A program made the position numbers and the translations under genes. Below, one piece after another: positions 8,564-17,542 of a stretch of DNA of 64,000 nt; position 1 is the first letter of the stretch; each line of letters opens with the position of its first letter. This stretch comes from JALHST01 sp038316335 (GTDB lineage: Bacteria; Bacteroidota; Bacteroidia; Flavobacteriales; Flavobacteriaceae), in contig JBBQAM010000009.1 in the NCBI GenBank assembly GCA_038316335.1, positions 1 to 64,000 of the forward strand, given 5' to 3'. Below the pieces are notes generated by a model. The model saw only the letters and a program-made list of their open reading frames with translations. It was not told the origin of the DNA and searched no databases.

Positions 8564-9178
8564 TCACCTTGTATCGATTTTATAAATGTTCGGCAAAGCA
8601 ATTTTAAAAATTACGGCCACAAGTCTGATTCCAATAACGACTACAATAGCCGCGCTATACGCTATGGTATCGTCAATGGGTAATTCGCGTATCAAAAAAT
8701 AGCTGATTCCTCCAAGAATACAAGCCGTTGCATAAATTTCCTTTCTAAAGATGATTGGTATTTCATTACATAAAATATCCCGAATAACTCCCCCAAAACT
8801 TGCGGTGATGGTGCCTAGGGCAATACACATTACTGGTAAAAGCCCTACCGCCAATCCCTTTTCAATCCCTACCATGGTATAGAGTCCGATGCCAATTGTA
8901 TCGAATAAAAATAAGGATTTTCGAAAGTGCCTCAATTTATCACGAAAGAATATTGAAAAAATAACGGTACCGAGGATAATACCACTGTAAATTGGATCTA
9001 GCATCCATCCTACCGGTGTATTGCCAATTAGCATATCACGCAAGGTACCACCGCCAACCGCCGTTACAAAGGCGATGATAAAAACGCCAAAGAGATCTAA
9101 TTTTTTCTCCATAGCGACCAAGACACCTGAAATGGCAAATGATATAGTCCCGAGAATATCAATGATACTATAAAACAT
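8564..9178 (-). CDS. TRIC-type trimeric cation channel (UPF0126 family)
   Basis: 204 residues, almost entirely hydrophobic, with about seven membrane segments. The two internally repeated motifs GGGTLRD (about residue 42) and FGGVIRD (about 128) are the signature of bacterial TRIC channels (YadS/YicG, formerly UPF0126), which form trimeric K+-permeable channels in the inner membrane. The protein has normal family length, and its own ATG at 9178. It is preceded on the same strand by an unrelated exported protein; the intervening 150 bp include a barrel-gene fragment, so they need not share a transcript. Confidence 0.88.
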   Translation of the reverse strand: MFYSIIDILGTISFAISGVLVAMEKKLDLFGVFIIAFVTAVGGGTLRDMLIGNTPVGWMLDPIYSGIILGTVIFSIFFRDKLRHFRKSLFLFDTIGIGLYTMVGIEKGLAVGLLPVMCIALGTITASFGGVIRDILCNEIPIIFRKEIYATACILGGISYFLIRELPIDDTIAYSAAIVVVIGIRLVAVIFKIALPNIYKIDTR

Positions 9179-9243
9179 ATGGCAATTTAATCGGAGTTAT
9201 AACGCACCCTACAATCTACTGATTGCGCAAACAGGCAACCTCT

Positions 9244-9339
9244 TTATTTTTTAAAGAAGAAATGCAGCCCTAAGTAAACCGTAAAATTCAATAGATCATC
9301 ATTAAAATAGCTAGGTGACCGAGGTTTTCTTAATACACT
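9244..9339 (-). pseudogene. C-terminal fragment of an outer membrane beta-barrel protein
   Basis: Between an in-frame TGA and a TAA, the minus strand encodes about 30 residues. The end, SYFNDDLLNFTVYLGLHFFF followed by KK, has the alternating aromatic pattern and terminal Phe-rich strand of Bacteroidota beta-barrel C-termini. There is no start codon and no upstream partner in frame, so this looks like the leftover 3' end of a lost gene. It overlaps the 3' end of the neighbouring gene by a few bases in another frame. The alternative is that the neighbour has frameshifted into this tail. Confidence 0.4.
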
Positions 9340-9809
9340 TCATGTACGAGTTTTTGAGCGAGTAGGTTTGCCCCGAAATCATGTGAACCATGATCAGCAT
9401 AACGGATCAAAAAAATATTGTTGGCCGCTGTGAATCCAATGCCTTCCCGCTGGACCACTTCGGCGATTGCTTTTCTACTCCGTTTATTTTTCTTTAATAA
9501 AAGTTCTAAGGCCAATCCTGAAACAACGCCACCTAAGGTTGTAAACAAGATGTCATAATTGTCCCAACCGTCATATTCATTTCTGTCGATATTCTCTTTT
9601 AAAACCCCTGCAGCCAAGCTGCTGCCCACGGCTCCTGCCCACATCCAATACCGATTGTCATTGAATATTTTATAGGACGAATAGCCACCGACTGCACCGA
9701 TTGCAAAACCGACACCAAAGTGTTTGAGTTTATCTACGCCGATAGTTGACTGGGCCTGCATTCCCCACAGCGCACAAATATAAAATATACCAAGGAGCCC
9801 CGTTTTCAT
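9330..9809 (-). CDS. Exported glycine-rich protein of unknown function (YfiM-like)
   Basis: 159 residues from ATG 9809. An N-terminal signal sequence (MKTGLLGIFYICALWGMQAQ) is followed by DKLKHFGVGFAIGAVGGY, a 'DKxxHxxxG' motif with small-residue-rich hydrophobic stretches seen in YfiM/DUF2279-like lipoproteins of the envelope. A second glycine-rich segment (TLGGVVSGLALELLL) follows. The 60-residue C-terminal part after it is hydrophilic and not recognised. The shorter start is supported by a perfect -7 element at 9828-9835, which lies over the longer in-frame ATG at 9830. Function unknown. Confidence 0.7.
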   Translation of the reverse strand: MKTGLLGIFYICALWGMQAQSTIGVDKLKHFGVGFAIGAVGGYSSYKIFNDNRYWMWAGAVGSSLAAGVLKENIDRNEYDGWDNYDILFTTLGGVVSGLALELLLKKNKRSRKAIAEVVQREGIGFTAANNIFLIRYADHGSHDFGANLLAQKLVHEVY

Positions 9810-9827
9810 TTCAAGTGTTTTAGCGTT

Positions 9828-9835
9828 CAAATGTA
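9828..9835 (-). promoter_or_regulatory. -7 promoter element (TACATTTG)
   Basis: The minus strand reads TACATTTG, a perfect TAnnTTTG match, 18 nt before ATG 9809. It overlaps the alternative ATG at 9830 and so argues for the internal start. Confidence 0.45.
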
Positions 9836-10166
9836 ACTGTTAAGATCCATAATCCGCATTCAGGTATTCACTGCCAATAGGGTTACGGTGCATTCATACA
9901 GATTGCAAAGCGATGTTATGACAAAAAAATTATAAAACCTAAATGTCCGAAATAAAGACGTCCTAAGGCAAAATTAAACGATATATGTAAAATGAGGATG
10001 CCAGTTGCGTTCCTGTTTTTTGTCTCTCTAATAGTTTAGTAATCTTATAAAATTTGACCTGTTGCCCTTGATCTATCGCTTTACGAAGTAATCTGACCAA
10101 AAAGTTACCTCTGAACTGACTGAATTAAAAGTTCGAAATTGTATCTTGGTTCGGTAAATTCAAAAA
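9831..10166. other. Intergenic region without recognisable gene
   Basis: AT-rich stretch between divergent genes. I see no ORF of interest, RNA gene or strong hairpin. A TATCTTGG (one mismatch to TAnnTTTG) near 10142-10149 may be the promoter of the response regulator. Confidence 0.5.
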
Positions 10167-10580
10167 ATGCCCAAGGTTCGACAAAAGCTCGCATGCATCT
10201 TATTAGTTGATGATGATGAAGCCACAAACTTTATACATTCAATGATCATTAAAAAAATGGCTTGCACCGAGGAAATAATTACCCGGGAAAATGGCTCACA
10301 GGCCTTGGAATATATAAAGAATAGTGGCATAGGCGATTGCCGTAGTCCTGATTTGATCCTTCTTGACATCAATATGCCGCAAATGAACGGATGGGAATTT
10401 CTTGACGCCTATAATTCGATAGACGAGCATAAACGGGCCAAAGCAGTTATTGTGATGCTTACCACACCGCTGGGCACCTTTGATTCTGAAATGGCCAAAA
10501 AAATTGGGCATATTTCAGGATTTGTGCAAAAACCACTTACCGTTGAATCAATGCAGGACCTACTCAAGAAGTTTTTTTAA
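10167..10580 (+). CDS. Single-domain response regulator (CheY-like)
   Basis: 137 residues, a stand-alone receiver domain with no output domain. The acidic pocket is DDD at 15-17, the phospho-acceptor is Asp67 in LLDINMP, the switch Thr is at about 99 (VMLTT) and the conserved Lys is K122 (FVQKPL). The alpha-1 insertion and 'MNGWEFLDAY' element resemble the Rcp1-like regulators common in Bacteroidota that work with hybrid histidine kinases. No kinase gene lies in this window, so the partner is elsewhere. Confidence 0.9.
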   Translation: MPKVRQKLACILLVDDDEATNFIHSMIIKKMACTEEIITRENGSQALEYIKNSGIGDCRSPDLILLDINMPQMNGWEFLDAYNSIDEHKRAKAVIVMLTTPLGTFDSEMAKKIGHISGFVQKPLTVESMQDLLKKFF

Positions 10581-10643
10581 TAACCAATCAATTTATGTAT
10601 CACAAATATTCAAGAATACCAACAACTCAAATCGTATTGAATT

Positions 10644-12338
10644 ATGAATTCGTATAAAAAAAATCTCTTAGTTGTTCTGCACTTCATTTTCCTGGTATCG
10701 GTTTCGACGATTCAGGCGCAGACCTATGCCAAAAATGGAATAGTGGTCTCCTCAGATCGTACGGCATCCCAATCGGGGGTAGACGTACTGAAAAAAGGAG
10801 GTAATGCGGTGGATGCTGCTGTTGCAACCGCTTTTTCCTTGTCGGTTACCCATCCATCGGCAGGCAACATTGGCGGTGGCGGATTTTTGGTATTCATGAA
10901 TGGTAATGGCGATGTCACTACCATCGATTTTCGGGAAAAAGCGCCATTGGCAGCCACTAATGAAATGTATTTGGACAAGAAAGGCAATCTTGTCGAAGAT
11001 CTCAATCATATGAGTATAAAAGCAATCGGAGTTCCTGGCACGGTAGCCGGGCTCTTCAAAGCCCATCAGAAATATGGTAAACTGCCCTGGGCGGAAGTGG
11101 TGCAACCGGCGATTGATTTGGCTACTAACGGATTTATATTTAATTGGTCGCTCTATAACGATGCCAATGAATTTAAAACGGATACAAGTTCAACTAGGTT
11201 CATGCAATCTTATTTTCTGAATGAAAAGGGCGAGATTCCTCAACCAGGAATGATCTGGAGGCAGCCTAAGCTAGCCAAAACCTTGGCATTGATCCGCGAT
11301 AAAGGGCGTGATGGTTTCTATCAGGGGGAAATCGCTTCGAAAATAGCGGCTTATATGAAAGAAAATGGTGGTATCATCACTACCAAAGACCTTGAAAAAT
11401 ATGAAGCCATCGAACGCATGCCGATAAAAGGTACCTATAAGGGCTATGATATTTATTCGATGCCACCTCCAAGCTCAGGTGGTGTTGCCTTAGTGGAAAT
11501 GATGAACCTTATGGAACAGGCAGATTTTAAGGAAATCGAATTTAATTCGGCCGACTATGTGCATTTGTTGACCGAGGCCATGCGCAGGGCTTTTGCCGAT
11601 AGGGCAGAATATTTAGGAGATCCCGATTTTAATATTGAGATGCCTTTAGACCGTCTTACTTCCAAGACATTCGCTCAAAAACGATTTCATGAAATCGACA
11701 TGACCCGGGCATCGGTAAGTGATTCAACCAAATTCGGACAATTATATGATGGTGAAAGTACCACCCATTTATCGGTCATGGACAAGGAAGGTAATGCCGT
11801 TTCGCTTACGTATACCCTTGAATATAGCTACGGTTCGCAATTGGGTTCCTCAGAGCTGGGGTTTATATTCAACAACGAAATGGGAGATTTCAATCCGCAG
11901 CCCGGGGTCACCAAGACCGATGGGCAGATTGGCACCGCCCCGAATCTCGTTGCGGCCGAAAAAAGGATGCTCTCAAGTATGACGCCGACCATTGTAGGTA
12001 AAAATGGAAAAGCCTTTTTGGTAATCGGAAGTCCTGGCGGCAGGACTATTATCAATACCGTATTCCAAACGGTCTTGAATGTCTTGGAGTTCAATATGCC
12101 GATCCATAAGGCAATCGAAGTCCTTAAGATACACCATCAATGGCTACCGGATGTTTTGGTATATGAAAAATATCTACTATCACCCGACACACGAAGGGCA
12201 CTTGAAAAAAGGGGCCATACCCTCTATGAATATAATAATCTAGGCGCACTTATGGGAATTACCTATGATCCGGAAAAAATGATCCTTACGGGCGCTTCCG
12301 ATTCCTCACAGCCCGAAAGTGGGGCCATTGGATATTAA
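10644..12338 (+). CDS. ggt: Gamma-glutamyltranspeptidase, periplasmic
   Basis: 564 residues. A signal peptide ends near residue 26 (STIQAQ). The Ntn-hydrolase fold is marked by GGNAVDAAVATAFSLSV near the N-terminus (about 50-66) and by the autocleavage site STTHLSV, where T373 becomes the N-terminal nucleophile of the small subunit. SSMTPTIV and GSPGGRTIINTV form the donor-substrate pocket. The enzyme hydrolyses or transfers the gamma-glutamyl group of glutathione and related compounds in the periplasm. The host makes bacillithiol (bshC at 48.9-50.5 kb), so the natural substrate may be gamma-glutamyl peptides scavenged from outside. It stands as a single gene after the response regulator. Confidence 0.94.
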   Translation: MNSYKKNLLVVLHFIFLVSVSTIQAQTYAKNGIVVSSDRTASQSGVDVLKKGGNAVDAAVATAFSLSVTHPSAGNIGGGGFLVFMNGNGDVTTIDFREKAPLAATNEMYLDKKGNLVEDLNHMSIKAIGVPGTVAGLFKAHQKYGKLPWAEVVQPAIDLATNGFIFNWSLYNDANEFKTDTSSTRFMQSYFLNEKGEIPQPGMIWRQPKLAKTLALIRDKGRDGFYQGEIASKIAAYMKENGGIITTKDLEKYEAIERMPIKGTYKGYDIYSMPPPSSGGVALVEMMNLMEQADFKEIEFNSADYVHLLTEAMRRAFADRAEYLGDPDFNIEMPLDRLTSKTFAQKRFHEIDMTRASVSDSTKFGQLYDGESTTHLSVMDKEGNAVSLTYTLEYSYGSQLGSSELGFIFNNEMGDFNPQPGVTKTDGQIGTAPNLVAAEKRMLSSMTPTIVGKNGKAFLVIGSPGGRTIINTVFQTVLNVLEFNMPIHKAIEVLKIHHQWLPDVLVYEKYLLSPDTRRALEKRGHTLYEYNNLGALMGITYDPEKMILTGASDSSQPESGAIGY

Positions 12339-12421
12339 ATTTAAAGAATGTGCCATTTTATAAATAGCTAAGTGCCCAATGATTACTAATTTTATACTAT
12401 AAATCCTAAAATTTAGATAGT

Positions 12422-13363
12422 ATGCAGACCATATTAGGAGCAGGGGGTGCCATCGGAGTGGAGCTGGCGAAGGCCCTTCCAAAATATACCAACCATATAC
12501 GGCTCGTGAGTCGAAATCCCAAAAAAGTAAATCCAACCGATGAATTGTTCCCGGCAGATTTGTCTAAAGCCGAAGATGTCAAAAATGCTATTAGAGGGTC
12601 ATTGGTGGTGTATGTGACCATAGGTTTTCCTTATAATTTAAAGGTATGGCGGGAGAATTGGCCAACTTTCCTAGAGAACGTTATCGAAGCATGCGCTGCG
12701 GAGGGTTGCAAAATGGTCTTCTTCGATAATATCTATATGTACGATAAAAACCATCTCAATGATATGACCGAGGAAACACCCATACTTCCACCAAGTAAAA
12801 AAGGACAGGTAAGGGCACAATTGGCAAATATGATAACAGACGCCATCAAAGCCGGGAAAATAAAAGCGCTCATTGCACGTTCCGCCGATTTTTATGGCCC
12901 TGGGATAGGCAATACAAGTATGTTGAATGAAACTGCAATTAAAAATCTGGCCAAGGGCAAAAAGGCAACTTGGCTAGGTTCGGCGAACGTCAAACACTCT
13001 TTTACCTATACTCCAGACGCCGGCAAGGCGACGGCGATTTTGGGAAATACCGTGGACGCTTTTAACCAAGTTTGGCATTTACCAACAGCAGCAGACCCTT
13101 ATACCGGGCAAAAATGGATCGAACAAATCGCTATGGCACTCGGCGTAGAAGCAAAATATCAAGTAGTTCCAAAATGGTTAGTACGTTTGATCGGCATCTT
13201 CGTACCGATTATGCGCGAAATGCCAGAAATGATGTACCAATATGACCGTGACTATGTATTTAATAGCCAAAAGTTTGAAAAGCGGTTCGATTTTAAACCC
13301 ACGTCATACGACGAGGGAATCCGAGAGGTAGTGGCGGCAGATTATGGCATAGGTAAAGCATAA
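12422..13363 (+). CDS. NAD-dependent epimerase/dehydratase (extended SDR)
   Basis: 313 residues. The protein begins directly with the Rossmann strand MQTILGAGGAIG (glycine-rich NAD(P) site at 6-12). The Tyr-x-x-x-Lys-like catalytic element lies in the YMYDK region (about residue 118), followed by RSADFYGPG, typical of extended SDRs. Substrate unknown; the family covers sugar nucleotide, lactone and quinone-type substrates. The next gene starts 15 nt after its stop codon, so it probably leads an operon with the unknown 136-residue protein and the GNAT gene. Confidence 0.85.
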   Translation: MQTILGAGGAIGVELAKALPKYTNHIRLVSRNPKKVNPTDELFPADLSKAEDVKNAIRGSLVVYVTIGFPYNLKVWRENWPTFLENVIEACAAEGCKMVFFDNIYMYDKNHLNDMTEETPILPPSKKGQVRAQLANMITDAIKAGKIKALIARSADFYGPGIGNTSMLNETAIKNLAKGKKATWLGSANVKHSFTYTPDAGKATAILGNTVDAFNQVWHLPTAADPYTGQKWIEQIAMALGVEAKYQVVPKWLVRLIGIFVPIMREMPEMMYQYDRDYVFNSQKFEKRFDFKPTSYDEGIREVVAADYGIGKA

Positions 13364-13378
13364 ATCGACATTTAGACA

Positions 13379-13789
13379 GTGAAAACACATCAATCACTCA
13401 CGGATTCCGAATTTGAGGAACAATTTTCAGACGGGAGTCTCGATCCAGTGCTTTTTACCCATGAAGCCCATTTACGGTTGGCGTGGATCCATATTTCAAA
13501 ATATGGCACCCTACAGGCTCAGGAAACTATTTGTCAGCAGCTCGTTCGGTTCACCGAAAACCTCGGAGCAAGCGAAAAATTTAATAAAACCTTGACCATA
13601 GCAGACATTAAAGCCGTTGATCATTTTATGATACGATCCAAAACTGATAGTTTTACGGGATTACTCGAAGAATTTCCCCGTTTGAAGTATCGATTTAAGG
13701 AATTGATGCGGGCCCATTACCAAGTCGATATTTTTACTAGCGAAGCAGCCAAAAAAGAATTTTTGGAGCCTGACCTACTACCCTTCTAG
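13379..13789 (+). CDS. Conserved protein of unknown function (136 aa)
   Basis: 136 residues starting at GTG 13379. It is soluble, with no signal peptide or membrane segment. A striking FTHEAHLRLAWIHISKYG segment (about 26-43) holds two His and a Glu that could bind a metal, and the rest is predicted helical. I recall similar short proteins in Bacteroidota and proteobacteria annotated only as hypothetical. It sits tightly between the SDR gene (15 nt) and the GNAT gene (8 nt), so it is cotranscribed with them. No function is assigned. Confidence 0.75.
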   Translation: MKTHQSLTDSEFEEQFSDGSLDPVLFTHEAHLRLAWIHISKYGTLQAQETICQQLVRFTENLGASEKFNKTLTIADIKAVDHFMIRSKTDSFTGLLEEFPRLKYRFKELMRAHYQVDIFTSEAAKKEFLEPDLLPF

Positions 13790-13797
13790 CAAAATAA

Positions 13798-14340
13798 ATG
13801 AAATGCATGGCTACAGATCATAAAATACCTGCCAACGTCCCGATTTGTAGAACACAACGACTTCATATTGAAAAGGTCAGACCAGAGGATGCAGACTTTA
13901 TCCGGTATTTAATGAATACCCCAAAATGGCTTTTATATATTGGCGACCGTGGGATAACAACTCAAAAAAAGGCCGTGCAATATATTGAGGGTACAATTAA
14001 GGCCAGTTATGATACGCATGGCTACGGCCTATATAAAATAGTCTTGAAAACCAGTGGTGCCCCTATCGGTCTCTGTGGTTTTGTAAGGCGCGCCTCTCTT
14101 CCCCACGCCGATCTCGGATTTGCATTGCTTCCCGAATATGAAGGCCAAGGATATGCCATGGAAGCGGCAAAAGCCTGCTTAAAATATGCCAAGGCCCTCT
14201 TGAATTTACATCCAATTTTGGCAATTGTTTCCCCTGGAAACCTCCGCTCCCATAAACTACTTGAAAAAATCGGCTTCCGGAAAACTGAAAATATCAAAGC
14301 AGACAACCAAGGTGAAAAACTTTTGGTGTTCACGAATTGA
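13798..14340 (+). CDS. GNAT-family N-acetyltransferase (RimJ/RimL-like)
   Basis: 180 residues of the GNAT fold. TQRLHIEKVRPEDADFI is the typical N-terminal strand, GLCGFVRR the middle of the sheet, and DLGFALLPEYEGQGYAMEA carries the acetyl-CoA-binding Q/RxxGxG/A loop (EGQGYA). ILAIVSPGNLRSHKLLEKIGF is the usual C-terminal half. RimJ/RimL-like members acetylate protein N-termini or small amines; the target here is unknown. ATG 13807 (MATDHK) is an equally good start. It is the last gene of the SDR-led run, 8 nt behind its neighbour. Confidence 0.85.
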   Translation: MKCMATDHKIPANVPICRTQRLHIEKVRPEDADFIRYLMNTPKWLLYIGDRGITTQKKAVQYIEGTIKASYDTHGYGLYKIVLKTSGAPIGLCGFVRRASLPHADLGFALLPEYEGQGYAMEAAKACLKYAKALLNLHPILAIVSPGNLRSHKLLEKIGFRKTENIKADNQGEKLLVFTN

Positions 14341-14394
14341 ATGTGCAAAACTAGAATTCAATTTTATATAAATTACAACTCAAAAATTAGAATT

Positions 14395-15681
14395 ATGAAG
14401 CGAAGAAATTTTATAAGTGCGGCATCAATTGGCGCAGGAACGGCTATTTTATCGGGTGTAAATGGTTACGCATCTTCAAAAGTACATAATAGGAAAATAG
14501 AATTTGATGGCAATCTAAGCCATATGAATGCCGTGATCGTCCCGATTTCCCTCGATGAAATCAAAGGAAGGATACATAAGGCACAGCAATTAATGCAAGC
14601 ACAAGAAATCGGCGCCTTGTTGCTGGATGCCGGAACTTCCCTAAAATATTTCACAGGTCTATCCTGGTGGCCAAGCGAAAGGCCCATGGTCGCAGTGATT
14701 CCGGCTACTGGTGAAATTAGCTATATCTGCCCGGGCTTTGAAGAGGCCCGACTTCGTGAAATTACGGTAGTAGGTAATAAAATTTATGCTTGGCAGGAAG
14801 ATGATAGTCCGTATGCCCAAATGGCACTCGCATTAAAGGAGGCAGGCGTCCTTTCAGGCAAAATCGGTATTGAGGAACGGCTAAGGTTCTTTATTTTCAA
14901 TGGTCTGAAAAAAGAGGCACCGCATTTAGAAATTGTGAGTGGCGACCCTATAACGATCCCATGCAGAATTATTAAATCACCTGCTGAAATCGCGCTTATG
15001 CAAGCTGCCAGTGATATTACGCTCAAGGCCATTCAAAGTGGTCTTGATGCGCTTAAGGAAGGGGCCACCCCTTCCGATTTTTCAGAGGCGGTGGCCTTGG
15101 CCCATAAGAACCTTGGAGGGCTACATGAATTCGCAATGGCGAATTTTGCAGAGGCTTCGGCTTTCCCACATGGAAGTGTCAAGCCGCAGGTTTTAAAGAA
15201 GGGTGATATCGTATTGGTAGATTGTGGTTGTACGATTGAAGGTTATAATTCCGATATCAGTCGAACAATTGTTTTTGGTAGCGAACCCACCTTGCGCCAA
15301 AAAGAGATTTGGGATTTGGAAAAAAAGGCCCAGGCAGCCGGCTTTGCCGCCGCACAATTAGGAGCGCCCCTTGAAAACGTCGATGCTGCGGCACGCAAGG
15401 TATTGACAGATGCCGGTTTTGGACCCGGGTACAAATTGCCAGGATTACCCCACCGCACGGGCCATGGTATTGGTATGGACGGACATGAATGGGGCAATGC
15501 AGTAAAAGGAAATCAACGTCAACTTGAGCCCGGCATGTGTTTTAGCATCGAGCCCAATATTTCAATCGTTGGTGAGTTCGGGGTTCGACTCGAGGATTGT
15601 GCCTACATGACCACAGAAGGCCCAGTTTGGTTCTCACAACCGAGCCCGTCAATTGATCGGCCGATCATCTTACCCGTTTAA
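14395..15681 (+). CDS. Tat-exported M24 metallopeptidase (Xaa-Pro aminopeptidase-like)
   Basis: 428 residues. The start MKRRNFISAASIGAG is a twin-arginine signal, so the start is set at ATG 14395 rather than the in-frame ATG at 14341. The creatinase-like N-terminal domain spans about 40-190 and the pita-bread M24 domain about 200-420. Metal ligands are visible: DCGC and NSDISRT (two Asp), GHGIGMDGHE (His), EPNISI (Glu) and RLEDCAY (Glu). The family removes N-terminal residues before proline. Tat export suggests folding with its metals in the cytosol before transport. It follows the GNAT gene by 54 nt. Confidence 0.88.
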   Translation: MKRRNFISAASIGAGTAILSGVNGYASSKVHNRKIEFDGNLSHMNAVIVPISLDEIKGRIHKAQQLMQAQEIGALLLDAGTSLKYFTGLSWWPSERPMVAVIPATGEISYICPGFEEARLREITVVGNKIYAWQEDDSPYAQMALALKEAGVLSGKIGIEERLRFFIFNGLKKEAPHLEIVSGDPITIPCRIIKSPAEIALMQAASDITLKAIQSGLDALKEGATPSDFSEAVALAHKNLGGLHEFAMANFAEASAFPHGSVKPQVLKKGDIVLVDCGCTIEGYNSDISRTIVFGSEPTLRQKEIWDLEKKAQAAGFAAAQLGAPLENVDAAARKVLTDAGFGPGYKLPGLPHRTGHGIGMDGHEWGNAVKGNQRQLEPGMCFSIEPNISIVGEFGVRLEDCAYMTTEGPVWFSQPSPSIDRPIILPV

Positions 15682-15870
15682 TTTAATCAGGTACTACTAT
15701 TTATGGCCTATTTAGGCTGTAGGGCGAAATAAAACTAGGAAAATAGGTCAAATAATATCATTTAGTTGAATACGAACTATTAAAAAAATTGGTCGTTGTA
15801 AATCAATGCAAGGTGAAAAGTACCTAATGATTGATTTGCACTATGCTGTTCACAACCAAATGGTTTTTGC

Positions 15871-15878
15871 TATCTTTA
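15871..15878 (+). promoter_or_regulatory. -7-like promoter element (TATCTTTA)
   Basis: TATCTTTA matches TAnnTTTG at seven of eight positions and ends 4 nt before the ATG at 15883, again a leaderless-type arrangement. Confidence 0.35.
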
Positions 15879-15882
15879 AAAC

Positions 15883-17016
15883 ATGGCCATTCTAAAAAAT
15901 CCGATGTATGTCTTAGGAGTATTATGTCTAATGATCATACTAGCTGTTTATGTTGGTAAGACCAAATGGGGACGCCATGTGGGTGCCGCCTTATTGGTGA
16001 TTCTTTTTACCGCGGTACTGGCCAACTTGAAACTGATTCCATCGGCTTCGAATACGATTTCACTGTATGAAGGCATATTTACCTATGTGGCCCCGATTTC
16101 AATTTTTTATCTTTTGCTGGGTGTCAATCTTAAATCGATCAAAAAAGCGGGGGCTCCTATGATAATCCTTTTTTTAATTGGCTCGCTGGCAACTGTTTTG
16201 GGTATTCTAATCGCGTGGTATGTGGTGGCCCCACAACACCTGCTTGGAGCAGACGCCAAAATTATTGCAGGAATGCTGACCGGTACTTATACCGGGGGGA
16301 GCCTGAATTTTAACGCGGTGGCAATCGAGTATAATATTCAGGAACAAGGCACCTTATATGCCGGTACCATTGCCGTGGATAATGTCGTGACCACCCTATG
16401 GATCATTGTTACCTTGACATTCCCTGCATTATTGCGAAAATTTTGGAAAGATAAGCGAATCGAACACCCTGTAGAAGCAGAGGAAACTCCTATAAGTGAT
16501 CAAATGGATATGAATTCCTTGATGTGGTTAGCCTTCCTAGGCACCTTGGCTTTTTTCATTTCGGAAGCGGTCAAGTCGTTCTTTCCGATGATTCCTTTTA
16601 TGGTAACGCTTTCGACCATAGGCATCATCATGGCACAAACGCGGTTCGTTGCTAATTTAAATGGGAGCCATACGCTGGGCATGTACCTTGTCTTCTTATT
16701 TCTTGCGGTAATCGGCGCGTATTGTGAAATAGAGGCTGTGGTGGCCTTAAAGGAATTGGGAGTCGTCTTATTGCTATTTACCTTATTGGCCGTTTTTCTG
16801 CATGGTGTTTTCATAATTATAATCGGAGGCTTGGTATATCGCGATTGGGATATGATATCAATCGCCAGTCAGGCGAATGTAGGGGGTGGCGCCACCGCAA
16901 TCGTTATGGCGGAATCGTTTAACAGAAAAGAACTGGTCCTCCCCGCCCTCCTGGTGGGAACCTTGGGTAGTGCCTTGGGAACCTATTTGGGTTTTTTGGT
17001 AGTAGGTATTTTGTAA
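15883..17016 (+). CDS. DUF819 family membrane protein (YjcL-like transporter)
   Basis: 377 residues with roughly ten to eleven hydrophobic segments and inner membrane topology. The conserved glycine-rich loops AGMLTGTYTGGSLNFNAVA (about 130-148) and ANVGGGATAIVMAESF (about 328-343) form the inverted-repeat core of DUF819 proteins, which are distantly related to glutamate/sodium symporters. A soluble loop lies at about 190-215. The substrate is not known for the family. It follows an exported peptidase (gap 201 bp), which makes a peptide or amino-acid substrate plausible, but this is only inference. Confidence 0.85.
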   Translation: MAILKNPMYVLGVLCLMIILAVYVGKTKWGRHVGAALLVILFTAVLANLKLIPSASNTISLYEGIFTYVAPISIFYLLLGVNLKSIKKAGAPMIILFLIGSLATVLGILIAWYVVAPQHLLGADAKIIAGMLTGTYTGGSLNFNAVAIEYNIQEQGTLYAGTIAVDNVVTTLWIIVTLTFPALLRKFWKDKRIEHPVEAEETPISDQMDMNSLMWLAFLGTLAFFISEAVKSFFPMIPFMVTLSTIGIIMAQTRFVANLNGSHTLGMYLVFLFLAVIGAYCEIEAVVALKELGVVLLLFTLLAVFLHGVFIIIIGGLVYRDWDMISIASQANVGGGATAIVMAESFNRKELVLPALLVGTLGSALGTYLGFLVVGIL

Positions 17017-17090
17017 AAATCGACACTAAATAAACGCATAATCTTGCGCACTATAGACCAGATAACCTATATTTAACCTTTGCAAACCAA

Positions 17091-17387
17091 ATGAACAACC
17101 AACCACTCACCATCACCGCGAGTATTATAGCCAAACCCGAAAAACGGGAATTGGTACGACAATCCCTATTAAATCTTATACCTCCAACTCGTTCTGAAAA
17201 AGGCTGTTTAAATTATGACTTGCACCAGGACAATAACAACCCGGATCGATTCTTTTTCTATGAAAATTGGTCGAGCAGGGAACTGTGGCTTGATCATAAT
17301 GCCAGCGCACATATCGCCGCACATAGAAAAGCTACTGAAGATGCCATTGTTGAAGTGGTAATTCACGAAATGACACACATTTCCTAG
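17091..17387 (+). CDS. Antibiotic biosynthesis monooxygenase (ABM) family protein
   Basis: 98 residues with the dimeric alpha+beta barrel pattern of the ABM family. It opens with LTITASIIAKPEKRELV, then GCLNYDLHQD (the typical 'GcxxYxl' strand), FFFYENWSSRELWLDHNAS and HIAAH. Members include small quinol monooxygenases (YgiN) and many uncharacterised proteins that need no cofactor. It is complete and of normal length. Upstream, TATATTTA at 17069-17076 is a possible -7 element. Confidence 0.85.
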   Translation: MNNQPLTITASIIAKPEKRELVRQSLLNLIPPTRSEKGCLNYDLHQDNNNPDRFFFYENWSSRELWLDHNASAHIAAHRKATEDAIVEVVIHEMTHIS

Positions 17388-17542
17388 TCCGATACGGTCC
17401 AGGATTTCACAAAAATCGATATCTTTCAGGAATCCGGAATCAATCGTAAATTTTCTGTAATATTCGCCCTATGAAAATAGCCGCCTTATTTTTTGTTTTG
17501 CATTGGCAGGGAGAGGACCAGTTCGAATTTTTTGAAAAGTGA

